Assembly (NCBI RefSeq): GCF_036017065.1
Contig: NZ_JAYXHR010000001.1
Span: forward strand, 372,001-436,000
Direction of reading: 5' to 3'
From: Uliginosibacterium sp036017065
GTDB lineage: Bacteria; Pseudomonadota; Gammaproteobacteria; Burkholderiales; Rhodocyclaceae
DNA: 64,000 nt
Part shown: in pieces, positions 1 through 9,190 of the stretch
Layout: the number at the start of each line of letters is the position of its first letter
How positions within the stretch are numbered: the stretch's first letter is position 1
Translations under genes and position numbers: made by a program
Notes under the pieces: model-generated
Database searches by the model: none
Told to the model about the DNA's origin: nothing
The model's input: only the letters and a program-made list of their open reading frames with translations

Positions 1-2
1 TC

Positions 3-410
3 AATTCACCTGGCGGGTCGGTGACCGCCGGCATGGCGATCTACGACACCATGCAGTTCATCAAGCCGGACGTCAGCACGTTGTGCGTGGGACAGGCCGC
101 CAGCATGGGGGCCTTCCTGCTCGCGGCGGGCGCGAAGGGCAAGCGGTTCTCGCTGCCGAATTCCCGCGTGATGATCCACCAGCCACTGGGCGGCTTCCAG
201 GGGCAGGCGTCGGACATCGAGATCCATGCCCGCGAAATCCTGACCCTGCGTGGCAAGCTCAATGACATGCTGGCGCATCACACCGGACAACCGGTGGACC
301 GGATCGAGCGCGATACCGATCGCGACAACTTCATGTCCGCCAAGGACGCAATGGAATACGGCATCGTTGACAAGGTGCTGGCAAGCCGGTCCGAAGCAGC
401 GGCTGGCTGA
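3..410 (+). CDS. clpP: ClpP, ATP-dependent Clp protease proteolytic subunit (5' end missing)
   Basis: Serine peptidase that forms the barrel chamber degrading proteins unfolded by ClpX or ClpA in the cytoplasm. The window opens inside the gene and the frame enters at base 3, so about 135 C-terminal residues remain. Visible are GQAASMGA with the nucleophilic Ser, MIHQP with the catalytic His, and DTDRDNFMSA where the triad Asp lies, followed by the conserved AMEYGIVDKVL segment. The triad is therefore intact. clpX follows 35 nt downstream on the same strand, the usual clpP-clpX order. The family is near 200 residues, so roughly a third is off the left edge. Confidence 0.96.
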   Translation, partial: NSPGGSVTAGMAIYDTMQFIKPDVSTLCVGQAASMGAFLLAAGAKGKRFSLPNSRVMIHQPLGGFQGQASDIEIHAREILTLRGKLNDMLAHHTGQPVDRIERDTDRDNFMSAKDAMEYGIVDKVLASRSEAAAG

Positions 411-445
411 GCACACGGATACACCGCGGTAAAGAGGGCGGCAAG

Positions 446-1714
446 ATGACTGACAAGAAGGCCGGGAGCGGCGAAAAGCTCCTTTACTGCTCGTTCTGCG
501 GCAAGAGCCAGCATGAGGTCCGCAAGCTGATTGCGGGTCCTTCGGTATTCATCTGCGATGAATGCATCGAGCTGTGCAACGACATCATCCGCGACGAGAT
601 CGGCAGCGATACCGCCACCCGCATGGACAAGGGCGACCTGCCCACGCCACGTGAGATCGGCGAGCTGCTCGACCAGTATGTGATCGGCCAGGTGGCTGCC
701 AAGCGCATTCTTGCGGTGGCGGTGTACAACCATTACAAGCGCCTGCGCCACATTGGCAAGACCGACGAGGTCGAGCTGGCCAAGAGCAACATCCTGCTGA
801 TCGGACCGACCGGTTCCGGCAAGACGCTGCTGGCCCAGACCCTGGCCCGCCTGCTGAACGTGCCCTTCGTGATGGCCGATGCCACGACCCTGACCGAAGC
901 CGGCTATGTCGGCGAGGACGTCGAGAACATCATCCAGAAGCTGTTGCAGAAGTGCGACTATGACGTGGAGCGCGCGCAGCAGGGCATCGTCTATATCGAC
1001 GAGATCGACAAGATCTCGCGCAAGTCGGACAACCCCTCCATCACGCGCGACGTCTCCGGCGAAGGCGTGCAACAGGCATTGCTGAAGCTCATCGAGGGCA
1101 CGATTGCCTCGGTGCCGCCGCAAGGTGGCCGCAAGCATCCGAACCAGGATTTCGTCCAGGTCGACACGACCAACATCCTGTTCATCTGCGGCGGCGCCTT
1201 CGACGGGCTGGAGAAGGTCATCCGCAACCGGACGGAGCAGGTCGGCATCGGTTTTGGCGCCGAAGTGCGCAGCCGCAGCGAAGTCGCGGTGTCCGAAGCC
1301 CTGCAACAGGTGGAGCCGGAAGATCTGGTGCGCTACGGCCTGATCCCGGAATTCATCGGCCGTCTGCCGGTCGTCGCCACCCTGCACGAGCTGGACGAGG
1401 AGGCTTTGATCGAAATCCTCATCGAGCCGAAGAACGCGCTGGTCAAGCAGTACCAGAAACTCTTTGCGATGGAAGGCGTCGAACTGGACATCCGTCCGGC
1501 GGCGCTGCATGCGGTTGCCCGCAAGGCGATCAAGCGCAAGACGGGCGCGCGCGGTCTGCGCTCCATTCTTGAAGGCACGCTGCTGGACATCATGTACGAG
1601 TTGCCCAGCCTCGAGAACGTGGAAAAAGTGGTCGTGGACGACAGCGCGATCGAAGGTAACGGCAAGCCGATCCTTATTTACGCCGATCAGCCCAAGGTGT
1701 CAGGTTCCAACTGA
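446..1714 (+). CDS. clpX: ClpX, unfoldase ATPase of the ClpXP protease
   Basis: AAA+ ring that recognises tagged substrates, unfolds them with ATP and threads them into ClpP. The 422-residue product has the N-terminal zinc-binding domain (C15, C18, C37, C40), Walker A GPTGSGKT at 120-127, the pore loop GYVG at 153-156, Walker B VYIDEID near 182-188, and the IGF loop at 268-270 that docks on ClpP. Length and domain order are standard. The ATG is preceded by a purine-rich GAGGGCGG site. It lies between clpP and lon; an 87-nt gap to lon holds a separate heat-shock-type promoter. Confidence 0.97.
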   Translation: MTDKKAGSGEKLLYCSFCGKSQHEVRKLIAGPSVFICDECIELCNDIIRDEIGSDTATRMDKGDLPTPREIGELLDQYVIGQVAAKRILAVAVYNHYKRLRHIGKTDEVELAKSNILLIGPTGSGKTLLAQTLARLLNVPFVMADATTLTEAGYVGEDVENIIQKLLQKCDYDVERAQQGIVYIDEIDKISRKSDNPSITRDVSGEGVQQALLKLIEGTIASVPPQGGRKHPNQDFVQVDTTNILFICGGAFDGLEKVIRNRTEQVGIGFGAEVRSRSEVAVSEALQQVEPEDLVRYGLIPEFIGRLPVVATLHELDEEALIEILIEPKNALVKQYQKLFAMEGVELDIRPAALHAVARKAIKRKTGARGLRSILEGTLLDIMYELPSLENVEKVVVDDSAIEGNGKPILIYADQPKVSGSN

Positions 1715-1745
1715 TCGGTTCAAATGGGGCGGTTCAGGCACGAAG

Positions 1746-1773
1746 CTTGAATCGTCCTTCGTAGCCCCCATAT
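1746..1773 (+). promoter_or_regulatory. Sigma-32 (RpoH) type heat-shock promoter for lon
   Basis: CTTGAAT at 1746-1752 and CCCCATAT at 1766-1773 are separated by 13 nt, close to the RpoH consensus CTTGAAA-N11-15-CCCCATNT. It sits 28 nt upstream of the lon start codon in the clpX-lon gap, so lon can be induced independently of clpPX. Family knowledge: lon is a classical RpoH gene. No start-site mapping is available here. Confidence 0.8.
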
Positions 1774-1801
1774 GCTGGGGGTACCTTTCGAAGGAACCAA
1801 C

Positions 1802-4219
1802 ATGTCGAACAAGCCCGAGCTCCCCCCTGAGACCATAGAACTCGCACTGCTCCCGCTGCGGGATGTGGTGGTGTTCCCGCACATGGTCATTCCGCTGTTC
1901 GTGGGCCGCCCCAAGTCGATCAAGGCCCTCGAAACTTCCATGGAGTCCGGCAAGAGCATCCTGCTGGTGGCGCAGAAGTCTGCCGCCAAGGACGAGCCCA
2001 GCGCCGATGACCTCTACGACATCGGCTGTATTGCCAACATCCTGCAGATGCTGAAGCTGCCGGATGGCACCGTTAAGGTGCTGGTTGAAGGTACCCAGCG
2101 CGCCCGCGTGGAGCAGGTCGAGGACCAGCGTACGGTGTTCGTCGCCCGTGTGACGCCGATCCCCGGTGCCGAGATGGGTACGCACGAGATCGAAGCGATG
2201 CGTCGCGCGATCATCAGCCAGTTCGACCAGTACGTGAAGCTCAACAAGAAGATTCCGCCGGAGATCCTCACTTCGCTGGCGGGGATCGACGAAGCCGGGC
2301 GCCTGGCCGACACCATCGCTGCGCACCTGCCGTTGAAGCTTGAACAGAAACAAGCAGTGCTGGAACTGTTCGACATCGGCCAGCGGCTTGAGAAGCTGCT
2401 GGCCCAGCTCGAGACCGAGCTGGATATCCTGCAGGTGGAAAAGCGCATCCGCGGTCGCGTCAAGCGCCAGATGGAGAAGAGCCAGCGCGAGTACTACCTC
2501 AACGAACAGGTCAAGGCGATCCAGAAGGAACTCGGCGAAGGCGAAGACGGCGCCGATCTGGAAGAACTCGACAAAAAGATCAAGACCGCCGGCATGTCGA
2601 AGGAAGCGACCGCCAAGGCCCAGGCCGAGCTGAAGAAGCTGCGCCTGATGTCGCCGATGTCGGCCGAAGCCACCGTGGTCCGCAATTTCATCGAGACGCT
2701 GACCGGCCTGCCGTGGAAGAAGAAGTCCCGCATCAGCAAGGATCTGGGCGAAGCCCAGAAGGTGCTGGACAAGGATCACTTCGGCCTCGACAAGGTCAAG
2801 GAACGCATCCTCGAATACCTCGCCGTGCAACAGCGCGTCGACAAGTTGAAGGCGCCGATCCTGTGCCTCGTCGGCCCCCCCGGCGTGGGCAAGACCTCGC
2901 TCGGCCAGTCGATCGCCAAGGCGACGAACCGCAAATTCGTGCGCATGTCGCTGGGCGGCGTGCGTGATGAAGCGGAGATCCGTGGTCACCGCCGTACCTA
3001 CATCGGTTCGATGCCGGGCAAGATCCTGCAGAACATGACCAAGGTGCAGGTGCGCAATCCGCTTTTCCTGCTCGACGAAGTCGACAAGATGGGCATGGAT
3101 TTCCGCGGCGACCCGAGTTCCGCATTGCTGGAAGTGCTGGATCCGGAGCAGAACGCGACCTTCGTCGACCACTACGTGGAAGTCGAATACGACCTGTCCG
3201 ATGTGATGTTCGTGGCCACGGCCAACTCGCTGAACATCCCGGCGCCGCTGCTCGACCGCATGGAGATCATCCGCCTGTCCGGTTACACGGAAGAGGAGAA
3301 GGTCAACATCGCCCAGCGCTATCTGCTGCCGAAGCAGATGAAGAACAACGGTCTCAAGACCACCGAGTTGTCGGTCACCGAGGACGCGCTGCGCGACATG
3401 ATCCGCTACTACACCCGCGAAGCCGGCGTGCGTAGCCTGGAGCGTGAAGTCTCCAAGGTGTGCCGCAAGGTCATCAAGGGGCTCGTGCTGCGCAAGCGTT
3501 CCAGCAAGATCGTGGTGAACGCCAAGAACCTGGAGAAGTACCTGGGAGTGCGCCGCTACAGCTTCGGCGTAGCGGAGAAGGAAAACCAGGTCGGCCAGGT
3601 GACAGGTCTGGCGTGGACCGAAGTGGGTGGCGAGCTGCTGACCATCGAATCGGTGGTGTTGCCCGGCAAGGGCAAGATCATGACCACCGGCAAGCTGGGT
3701 GAAGTCATGCAGGAGTCCATCCAGGCCGCGCTGTCGGTCGTGCGCAAGCGCGCGCGGCAGCTGGGTATCCAGGACGGGTTCTACGAGAAGAGCGACATCC
3801 ATATCCACTTGCCGGAAGGCGCGACACCGAAGGACGGTCCGTCTGCCGGCATCGCCATCGCGACAGCGCTGACTTCAGTGCTGACGGGTATTCCGGTGCG
3901 TGCCGATGTTGCGATGACGGGTGAAATCACCCTGCGTGGCGAGGTCCTGGCAATCGGCGGGCTGAAGGAAAAACTGCTTGCTGCGGTTCGTGGTGGCATT
4001 CGCACCGCGCTGATCCCGGAGGAAAACGTCAAGGATCTGAGCGAGCTGCCTGAAGACATCAAGGACCGTATCGAGATCGTCCCGGTGAAATGGTTCGATC
4101 AGGTGCTGGAGCGTGCGCTGGAGCGTCAGCCAGAGGCATTGCCCGACAAAGAGGAGGCGCCTGCCGTGGCAGTCGCTTCGGGCGACGCGGGTACGCCGGG
4201 AACCGTCGTGACGCATTGA
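1802..4219 (+). CDS. lon: Lon, ATP-dependent serine protease (La)
   Basis: Cytoplasmic AAA+ protease that degrades misfolded and short-lived regulatory proteins. The 805-residue protein has the N-terminal LAN domain (about 10-205), a long helical linker, Walker A GPPGVGKT at 358-365, Walker B LFLLDEVDK, and the C-terminal peptidase domain with the dyad Ser681 (DGPSAG) and Lys722 (GGLKEK). I chose the ATG at 1802, preceded by GAAGGA, rather than the upstream in-frame ATG at 1772, which overlaps the sigma-32 promoter. Transcription should end at the strong terminator just downstream. Confidence 0.97.
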   Translation: MSNKPELPPETIELALLPLRDVVVFPHMVIPLFVGRPKSIKALETSMESGKSILLVAQKSAAKDEPSADDLYDIGCIANILQMLKLPDGTVKVLVEGTQRARVEQVEDQRTVFVARVTPIPGAEMGTHEIEAMRRAIISQFDQYVKLNKKIPPEILTSLAGIDEAGRLADTIAAHLPLKLEQKQAVLELFDIGQRLEKLLAQLETELDILQVEKRIRGRVKRQMEKSQREYYLNEQVKAIQKELGEGEDGADLEELDKKIKTAGMSKEATAKAQAELKKLRLMSPMSAEATVVRNFIETLTGLPWKKKSRISKDLGEAQKVLDKDHFGLDKVKERILEYLAVQQRVDKLKAPILCLVGPPGVGKTSLGQSIAKATNRKFVRMSLGGVRDEAEIRGHRRTYIGSMPGKILQNMTKVQVRNPLFLLDEVDKMGMDFRGDPSSALLEVLDPEQNATFVDHYVEVEYDLSDVMFVATANSLNIPAPLLDRMEIIRLSGYTEEEKVNIAQRYLLPKQMKNNGLKTTELSVTEDALRDMIRYYTREAGVRSLEREVSKVCRKVIKGLVLRKRSSKIVVNAKNLEKYLGVRRYSFGVAEKENQVGQVTGLAWTEVGGELLTIESVVLPGKGKIMTTGKLGEVMQESIQAALSVVRKRARQLGIQDGFYEKSDIHIHLPEGATPKDGPSAGIAIATALTSVLTGIPVRADVAMTGEITLRGEVLAIGGLKEKLLAAVRGGIRTALIPEENVKDLSELPEDIKDRIEIVPVKWFDQVLERALERQPEALPDKEEAPAVAVASGDAGTPGTVVTH

Positions 4220-4245
4220 GCCCGATGCAATTTGCATGAGACGGG

Positions 4246-4276
4246 AAAGGCAGTCCTGAACGGACTGCCTTTTTTT
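4246..4276 (+). terminator. Rho-independent terminator after lon
   Basis: Perfect 11-bp stem (4246-4256 with 4262-4272) around a 5-nt loop, ending in a run of seven T. It separates lon from hupB. Confidence 0.93.
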
Positions 4277-4325
4277 ATGCATTTGTGAGCCATCTTTGTG
4301 CAGGTCCGATTCGCTGCAAAGCCGC

Positions 4326-4355
4326 TTGACACAAGGATTTTGGCCTTGTTATAAG
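4326..4355 (+). promoter_or_regulatory. Sigma-70 promoter for hupB
   Basis: TTGACA at 4326-4331 and TATAAG at 4350-4355, 18 nt apart, a near-consensus housekeeping promoter. It starts a leader of about 100 nt before the HU start codon. HU is a highly expressed protein, which fits a strong promoter. Confidence 0.75.
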
Positions 4356-4462
4356 TTCCGAGGCAGTCTTCAATGCAGCATGGCATCGTGCGTCGAGGCG
4401 TGTTGCGTAGCCAGTCGTTCCCGTTGTCTGTCCATGACCTGATAATCACAGAGGGGGTTTCC

Positions 4463-4735
4463 GTGAACAAATCCGAACTGATTGAAGTTATCGCCAAGCA
4501 GGCTGACATCTCCAAGGCGGCTGCGGGCCGTGCACTGGATTCGGCTGTGGCTGCCATCAAGCAATCGCTCAAGAAGGGCAACGACGTTACCTTGGTCGGT
4601 TTCGGTACCTTTTCGGTGGGCAAGCGCGCAGCGCGCACTGGCCGCAATCCCCGCACCGGCGCCACGATCAAGATCAAGGCTGCCAAGGTTCCCAAGTTCC
4701 GTCCTGGCAAAGCGCTCAAAGATGCTGTAAACTAA
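4463..4735 (+). CDS. hupB: HU-beta type DNA-binding protein
   Basis: Small nucleoid protein that bends and compacts DNA as a dimer. The product is 90 residues, the standard HU length, with GFGTFSVGKRAARTGRNP marking the beta-arm region and the DNA-intercalating RNP motif. I chose the GTG at 4463, which has GAGGGGG a few bases upstream; an upstream in-frame ATG at 4373 would add an unrelated 30-residue extension. The lon-hupB-ppiD order matches that of many proteobacteria, here interrupted by two tRNA genes. Confidence 0.96.
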   Translation: MNKSELIEVIAKQADISKAAAGRALDSAVAAIKQSLKKGNDVTLVGFGTFSVGKRAARTGRNPRTGATIKIKAAKVPKFRPGKALKDAVN

Positions 4736-4768
4736 TGCGCCTTTGGTGGCCGTGTTGTCGCCAAGCGT

Positions 4769-4844
4769 GGGTGCTTAGCTCAGCTGGTAGAGCGTCGCCC
4801 TTACAAGGCGAATGTCGGGGGTTCGATCCCCTCAGCACCCACCA
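4769..4844 (+). tRNA. tRNA-Val, anticodon UAC
   Basis: 76-nt cloverleaf with encoded CCA. Acceptor arms GGGTGCT (4769-4775) and AGCACCC (4834-4840) pair perfectly, the T-loop has GTTCGATCC, and the seven-base anticodon loop CTTACAA gives TAC. It lies 33 nt after hupB. Confidence 0.96.
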
Positions 4845-4894
4845 AGCATGAGTTTTACCCCGTGTCGCCTGGCAGGCGGCACGAACACAACCGA

Positions 4895-4971
4895 GGAGTG
4901 GTAGTTCAGTCGGTTAGAATACCGGCCTGTCACGCCGGGGGTCGCGGGTTCGAGTCCCGTCCACTCCGCCA
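4895..4971 (+). tRNA. tRNA-Asp, anticodon GUC
   Basis: 77-nt cloverleaf with encoded CCA. Acceptor arms GGAGTGG (4895-4901) and CCACTCC (4961-4967) pair perfectly; the anticodon loop CTGTCAC gives GTC; the T-arm contains GGTTCGAGTCC. It follows tRNA-Val by 50 nt, so the two are probably co-transcribed and end at the terminator below. Confidence 0.96.
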
Positions 4972-4983
4972 GTAGTAGCGAGG

Positions 4984-5009
4984 AAGGCGAACGGAAGTTC
5001 GCCTTTTTT
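4984..5009 (+). terminator. Rho-independent terminator of the tRNA unit
   Basis: 9-bp perfect stem (4984-4992 with 4997-5005), GGAA loop and a six-T tail. It stands between tRNA-Asp and ppiD. Confidence 0.9.
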
Positions 5010-5037
5010 GTATCCAACGCTTACCGATTGATCTGTC

Positions 5038-6945
5038 ATGTTCGACGCCGTCCGCAACAACAAGAAGATCGTCCAGATCTTTCTTGCCCTGATCACGATT
5101 CCTTTCGCGCTGTGGGGTCTAGAGTCCTATACCAACCTGTCGAGTACGGCAGGCGGCGTAGCGGCGACGGTCGGCAAGGCCGAAATCAGCGAGGCTGAAC
5201 TCAAAGACGCGCTGAGTCGCCAGCAGGAGCAATTGCGCGAGCAATACGGTCCGGCCGCGGCTGAAATCGCGCAGAGCACGGCTTTCCGTACGGGCGTGCT
5301 GGATCGCCTGATCAACGAGCGCGCGGTGGACAACAAGGTCAAGAGCGCCCGTCTGCTGGTGCCCGATGCACTGGTGCGCGACACGATCCTGAATTTCCAG
5401 GAATTCAAGAACGACGAAGGCAAGTTCTCCCGCGAGAAGTATTCGGCCGAGTTGCGCGCGCGTGGCATGACCGAGACCGCATTCGAGGAGCGCGTCCGGG
5501 TCGGTCTGGCGGAACAGATGCTGCTGGGCCCCATCGTGCAGAGTGCGCGTGCGCCGCGCAGCGTCCTGGAGCGCTGGATCGCACTGCAGGATGAAGAGCG
5601 CGAAGTGGCCGAGCTGCATATCGATGCCAAGCCCTTCGAGGCGAAGGTCAAGCTGGCCGATGACGCGGCTCAAAAGTACTACGACGCCAATCGGGCCGAG
5701 TTCGAAGTGCCCGAGCAGGTCAAGGTCGAGTACGTTGCGCTGTCTGCCGAAGACCTTGCCAAGCAGGTGAAGGTTAGCGATGAAGAAGCGCGCAAGTGGT
5801 ACAGCGACAATGCCGCCCGCTATCGCGAGGCGGAAGAGCGTCGTGCCAGTCATATCCTGATCACGGCTGATCGTGGCGCGCCCAAGGATGTCCGCGATGC
5901 GGCCCGCAAGAAGGCCGAAGAGGTGCTTGCGCAGGTTCGTGCCAATCCGGCTGACTTCGGCAAGCTCGCCAAGACTGCATCGCAGGATCCGAGCAGCGCG
6001 GCGAACAATGGTGATCTGGGCTTCTTCGCGCGCGGCGCGATGGTCAAGCCTTTCGAGGACGCCACTTTCGAACTGAAGAAGGGTGAGATCAGCGGCATCG
6101 TCGAGTCCGACTTCGGCTATCACATCATCCAGCTCACAGACGTGCGTGGCGGAACGGCCAAGCCCTTCGAGGCGGCGCGTGCCGAGATCGTCGATGAACT
6201 GACCCGCCAGGCGGGCAGCAAGCGCTACAGCGAGGCCGCCGAACAGTTCACCAATCTCGTGTATGAGCAATCCGACAGCCTGAAGCCGGCAGCCGACAAG
6301 CTGGGCCTGGCGATCCAGAAGTCGGAGTGGCTGAGCAAAGGCCAGGTCCCGCCCGGCATTCTCGGCAACGCCAAATTGCAAGGCGCGATCTTCAATGCCG
6401 ACAACATCAAGGACCAGCGCAATACCGAGGCCGTCGACGTCGGTGCCGGTACCCTCGTGTCGGCCCGCGTAACCGAGCACAAGGCGGCTGAGTTGCGGCC
6501 CTTCGAACAGGCCAAGCCCTTGATCGAGAGCCGGCTGGTTGCCGACGAAGCCACCAAGCTGGCCAAGGCCGATGGCGAGGCAAAGCTGGCGCAATTGGCA
6601 AAGGGTGAGAAGCTGAGCCTGGGCTGGGGTGCCAGCAACAAGCTGAAGCGTGGCGCCGGCTTGATGCCCGAAGCGCAGAAGGCGGTGTTCGGTGCGCCTT
6701 CGGACAAGCTGCCTGCCTATGTCGGTGTTGCTTCCCCGGTGGGCGGCTATTCCCTGTACCGCATCGACCGTGTCAGCAAGCCGGTGGTCGCGGCCAACGA
6801 TCCGCGCTTCGAAGGCACGGGTGCGGCTTATACCCGACTCGCCGGCGAGCTCGATTCGCGCGCTTACATCAGCGCACTGCGTGACAAGCTGGGAGTCAAG
6901 ATCAACGCTGCGCCCGTGGTGTCCGAAGAGATCCCCGCAGAGTAA
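5038..6945 (+). CDS. ppiD: PpiD/SurA-like periplasmic peptidyl-prolyl isomerase, membrane anchored
   Basis: Folding chaperone of the periplasm, held in the inner membrane near the Sec translocon. The 635-residue protein begins with a short cytoplasmic segment and one transmembrane helix (about residues 11-28), followed by a SurA-like helical region and a parvulin rotamase domain (about 265-370, with ASHILI, GDLGFF and the SDFGYHII end), then a long C-terminal chaperone part. Length matches PpiD (about 620). No strong ribosome site precedes the ATG. It follows lon, hupB and the tRNAs as in relatives. Confidence 0.92.
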   Translation: MFDAVRNNKKIVQIFLALITIPFALWGLESYTNLSSTAGGVAATVGKAEISEAELKDALSRQQEQLREQYGPAAAEIAQSTAFRTGVLDRLINERAVDNKVKSARLLVPDALVRDTILNFQEFKNDEGKFSREKYSAELRARGMTETAFEERVRVGLAEQMLLGPIVQSARAPRSVLERWIALQDEEREVAELHIDAKPFEAKVKLADDAAQKYYDANRAEFEVPEQVKVEYVALSAEDLAKQVKVSDEEARKWYSDNAARYREAEERRASHILITADRGAPKDVRDAARKKAEEVLAQVRANPADFGKLAKTASQDPSSAANNGDLGFFARGAMVKPFEDATFELKKGEISGIVESDFGYHIIQLTDVRGGTAKPFEAARAEIVDELTRQAGSKRYSEAAEQFTNLVYEQSDSLKPAADKLGLAIQKSEWLSKGQVPPGILGNAKLQGAIFNADNIKDQRNTEAVDVGAGTLVSARVTEHKAAELRPFEQAKPLIESRLVADEATKLAKADGEAKLAQLAKGEKLSLGWGASNKLKRGAGLMPEAQKAVFGAPSDKLPAYVGVASPVGGYSLYRIDRVSKPVVAANDPRFEGTGAAYTRLAGELDSRAYISALRDKLGVKINAAPVVSEEIPAE

Positions 6946-6965
6946 GCAGAGCGTCCCGCCTTACA

Positions 6966-6998
6966 CAGAACGCCACCTCCGGGTGGCGTTCTGCTTTT
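6966..6998. terminator. Terminator between ppiD and rsgA
   Basis: 12-bp perfect stem (6966-6977 with 6982-6993) with a TCCG tetraloop and a CTTTT tail on the plus strand. The two flanking genes converge on it, and the minus-strand gene ends 4 nt further on, so it probably serves mainly ppiD. Confidence 0.85.
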
Positions 6999-7002
6999 GT
7001 GT

Positions 7003-7890
7003 TCAGTAGCGAGGCAGTGCGCGGTGCTCGTCGAGCAGTTTGCGCAGGACGCCGAAACGCCGGGCGTGGATGTCGCCGTTCTCGTACGCAGTGCGCACGA
7101 CGCAGCCCGGTTCGTTGTCGTGCCAGCAGTCGCGGAAACGACACTGGCCGAGCAGCGGGCGCAACTCGCGAAAACCGCGTTCGATCTCTTCGCGGGCCAG
7201 GTGCGCCAGGCCAAAGGCTTGCAGCCCCGGGCTGTCGATCAGACGGCTATCAGCGTCCAGTTGGTAAAGACGGGCATGCGTGGTCGTGTGCTTGCCGCTG
7301 TCGAGCGCTGTCGAGATTTCGCGCGTGTCGGCGCCCGCGTCGGGAATCAGTGCATTAGTCAGGGTCGACTTGCCCATGCCCGACTGCCCGACGAAGAGTG
7401 AGGTATGACCATGCAGATGATCGCGCAGGACTGCGATGTCGCCTTGTCTGGCGGATAGTTCGAGGACCGGATAGGCAAGCGCGGCGAACGGTTCCAGCTG
7501 GTGACGGGCTTCCGCCAGCCGCTCGCTGAGATCGCACTTGTTGAGGAGGATCAGCGCCTGCAGGCCCTGCGATTCAGATGCGCAAATGCAGCGACTGATC
7601 AACTCATCGCTGAACCCGGGTGCGGTCGCGGTGACGATGACGACCTGCGTAACATTGGCGGCGATCAGCTTTTCCTTGAACGCGTCGGCCCGGTACAGCA
7701 GGCTGTCACGTTCGATCAGCTTCTCGATGACGCCTTGGCCAGGCGCTGTCTCCGCGACCTGCACGTGATCGCCACAGGCGATGACACTTTTCTTGGCGCG
7801 GGGAAAACACAGGCGCGTCTCGCCATCTTGTCCAAGGACTTCGTACTGCCGACCGAAAGCGGCCACGACCGTGCCGCGCAAGGTGCTCAT
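7003..7890 (-). CDS. rsgA: RsgA, small ribosomal subunit biogenesis GTPase
   Basis: Circularly permuted GTPase that checks late 30S maturation. The 295-residue product has an N-terminal OB fold, then the GTPase motifs in permuted order: NKCD at 117-120, P-loop GQSGMGKST at 168-176, DSPG at 219-222, and a zinc knuckle with C250, C255, H257 and C263. I chose the ATG at 7890; the longer in-frame reading runs back through the upstream protease gene. Start and upstream stop overlap as ATGA, so it is translationally coupled to the M48 protease gene. Confidence 0.95.
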   Translation of the reverse strand: MSTLRGTVVAAFGRQYEVLGQDGETRLCFPRAKKSVIACGDHVQVAETAPGQGVIEKLIERDSLLYRADAFKEKLIAANVTQVVIVTATAPGFSDELISRCICASESQGLQALILLNKCDLSERLAEARHQLEPFAALAYPVLELSARQGDIAVLRDHLHGHTSLFVGQSGMGKSTLTNALIPDAGADTREISTALDSGKHTTTHARLYQLDADSRLIDSPGLQAFGLAHLAREEIERGFRELRPLLGQCRFRDCWHDNEPGCVVRTAYENGDIHARRFGVLRKLLDEHRALPRY

Positions 7891-9134
7891 GTGGCTTGCA
7901 GTCGGGCTATGCGGATGGCTGCGGGCGGATGGGAGTCGTAGAAAAGCGAGTAGAGCGGGTCCGGTGTCAGCGTGCTGGCATTGTCCCGGTAAAGCTTGAC
8001 CAGGGCGCTGACGAGGTCGCGGGCGTTCGCGTGGCTGGCGGCGTAGGCGTCGGCTTCGAACTCGTGCTTGCGTGACCACATGCTCATCAACGGGCTGAAC
8101 GGAAACAGCAGAACCGGCAGCGCCAGCGAGAACAGGATGAGCGCTCCGGCGGGGCTCGGTTCGTCCAGCCCCAGCCCGTTGTAGAACCATATCTGCTGGC
8201 TCAGCCAGCCCAACAGCGCCAGCAGGGCGAAGGACAGCAGGGCGACGATGCCCAGGCGTTGCCACAGGTGGCGATGGCGGAAATGTCCGAGTTCATGCGC
8301 CAGCACGGCTTCGATCTCCGACGGCTGCAGCGACTTGATCAGCGTGTCGAAGAAGACGATGCGCTTGCCTGCACCGAAGCCGGTGAAGTAGGCATTGCCA
8401 TGCGCCGACCGGCGGGAGCCGTCCATCACGAACAGCCCCTTCGAACGGAAGCCGCAGCGAACCAGCAGCGCATTGACGCGATCGGCAAGCGAGGCGTCTG
8501 CGAGTGGTTCGAACTTGTTGAACATCGGCGCGATGAAGACGGGGTAGATCACCATGCCTGCGAGGTTCACGCTCAGCCAGAACCCCCAGGCCCAGGCCCA
8601 CCAGTTTTCACCTGCGGCCGTCATCAGCCAGAGTACGACGGCGAGAAGCGGCGCACCGATCAACACGGCCAGCAGGCCTTGCTTCAGCGTGTCGGCAATG
8701 AACAGGCGAGGCGTCATGCGATTGAAGCCGAACCGCGCCTCCAGGCCGAACACGCGGTAAAGCGTCGAAGGCAGGTCAATCACGAAACCGGCGATCGCGA
8801 GAATTCCGAACAGCAGGAGTCCGGCCAGGATGCCCGCCTTGGCGTGGATCCCGGAGGCCAGTTCGGTCATCGCCTGCAGGCCACCGCCGACCGTCAGCCA
8901 CAGCAGCCAGGCCGTGCCGATGGCGAGTTCCACGAGACCCAGCCTCAGCTTGGCGACGGTGTAGTCCGCCGACTTGCGGTGGGCGCTCAACTCGATGCTG
9001 TCGGCGAAGGCAGCGGGCACGGCATCGCGATGGGCTGCAACGTGCCGCAGGTGGCGGCGTGCAAGCCAGACGCGAACGATGACGCTGAGCGCGACGGCAA
9101 GAACGAACAGGGTGGCGAAGAGCGATGCTGTCAT
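7887..9134 (-). CDS. Ste24-type M48 integral membrane zinc metalloprotease
   Basis: Membrane protease of the Ste24/CAAX-prenyl-protease-1 family; in bacteria its substrates are poorly known and probably include misfolded membrane proteins. The 415-residue protein carries several hydrophobic helices, the zinc motif HELGH (H280, E281, H284) and the third ligand in EFEADAYA. The ATG at 9134 was chosen; a TTG at 9155 would add seven residues and has GGCGGA directly against it, too close for a normal site. It leads the rsgA operon and is divergent from orn. Confidence 0.9.
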   Translation of the reverse strand: MTASLFATLFVLAVALSVIVRVWLARRHLRHVAAHRDAVPAAFADSIELSAHRKSADYTVAKLRLGLVELAIGTAWLLWLTVGGGLQAMTELASGIHAKAGILAGLLLFGILAIAGFVIDLPSTLYRVFGLEARFGFNRMTPRLFIADTLKQGLLAVLIGAPLLAVVLWLMTAAGENWWAWAWGFWLSVNLAGMVIYPVFIAPMFNKFEPLADASLADRVNALLVRCGFRSKGLFVMDGSRRSAHGNAYFTGFGAGKRIVFFDTLIKSLQPSEIEAVLAHELGHFRHRHLWQRLGIVALLSFALLALLGWLSQQIWFYNGLGLDEPSPAGALILFSLALPVLLFPFSPLMSMWSRKHEFEADAYAASHANARDLVSALVKLYRDNASTLTPDPLYSLFYDSHPPAAIRIARLQAT

Positions 9135-9190
9135 CGACGGATGCGCATGCGACAATCCGCCGCCGCACGCTGAATGGAAAGAGGAAAATT

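Noticed and set aside
1700..3808. 702-codon open frame antisense to lon, and similar long antisense frames opposite napA (28871-31705), ppsA (59484-61916), leuA (55297-56898) and pyrG (37140-38843)
   Set aside because: They mirror the codon-position bias of GC-rich real genes, have no family motifs, and read as His/Leu/Gln-rich strings typical of reverse-strand shadows.
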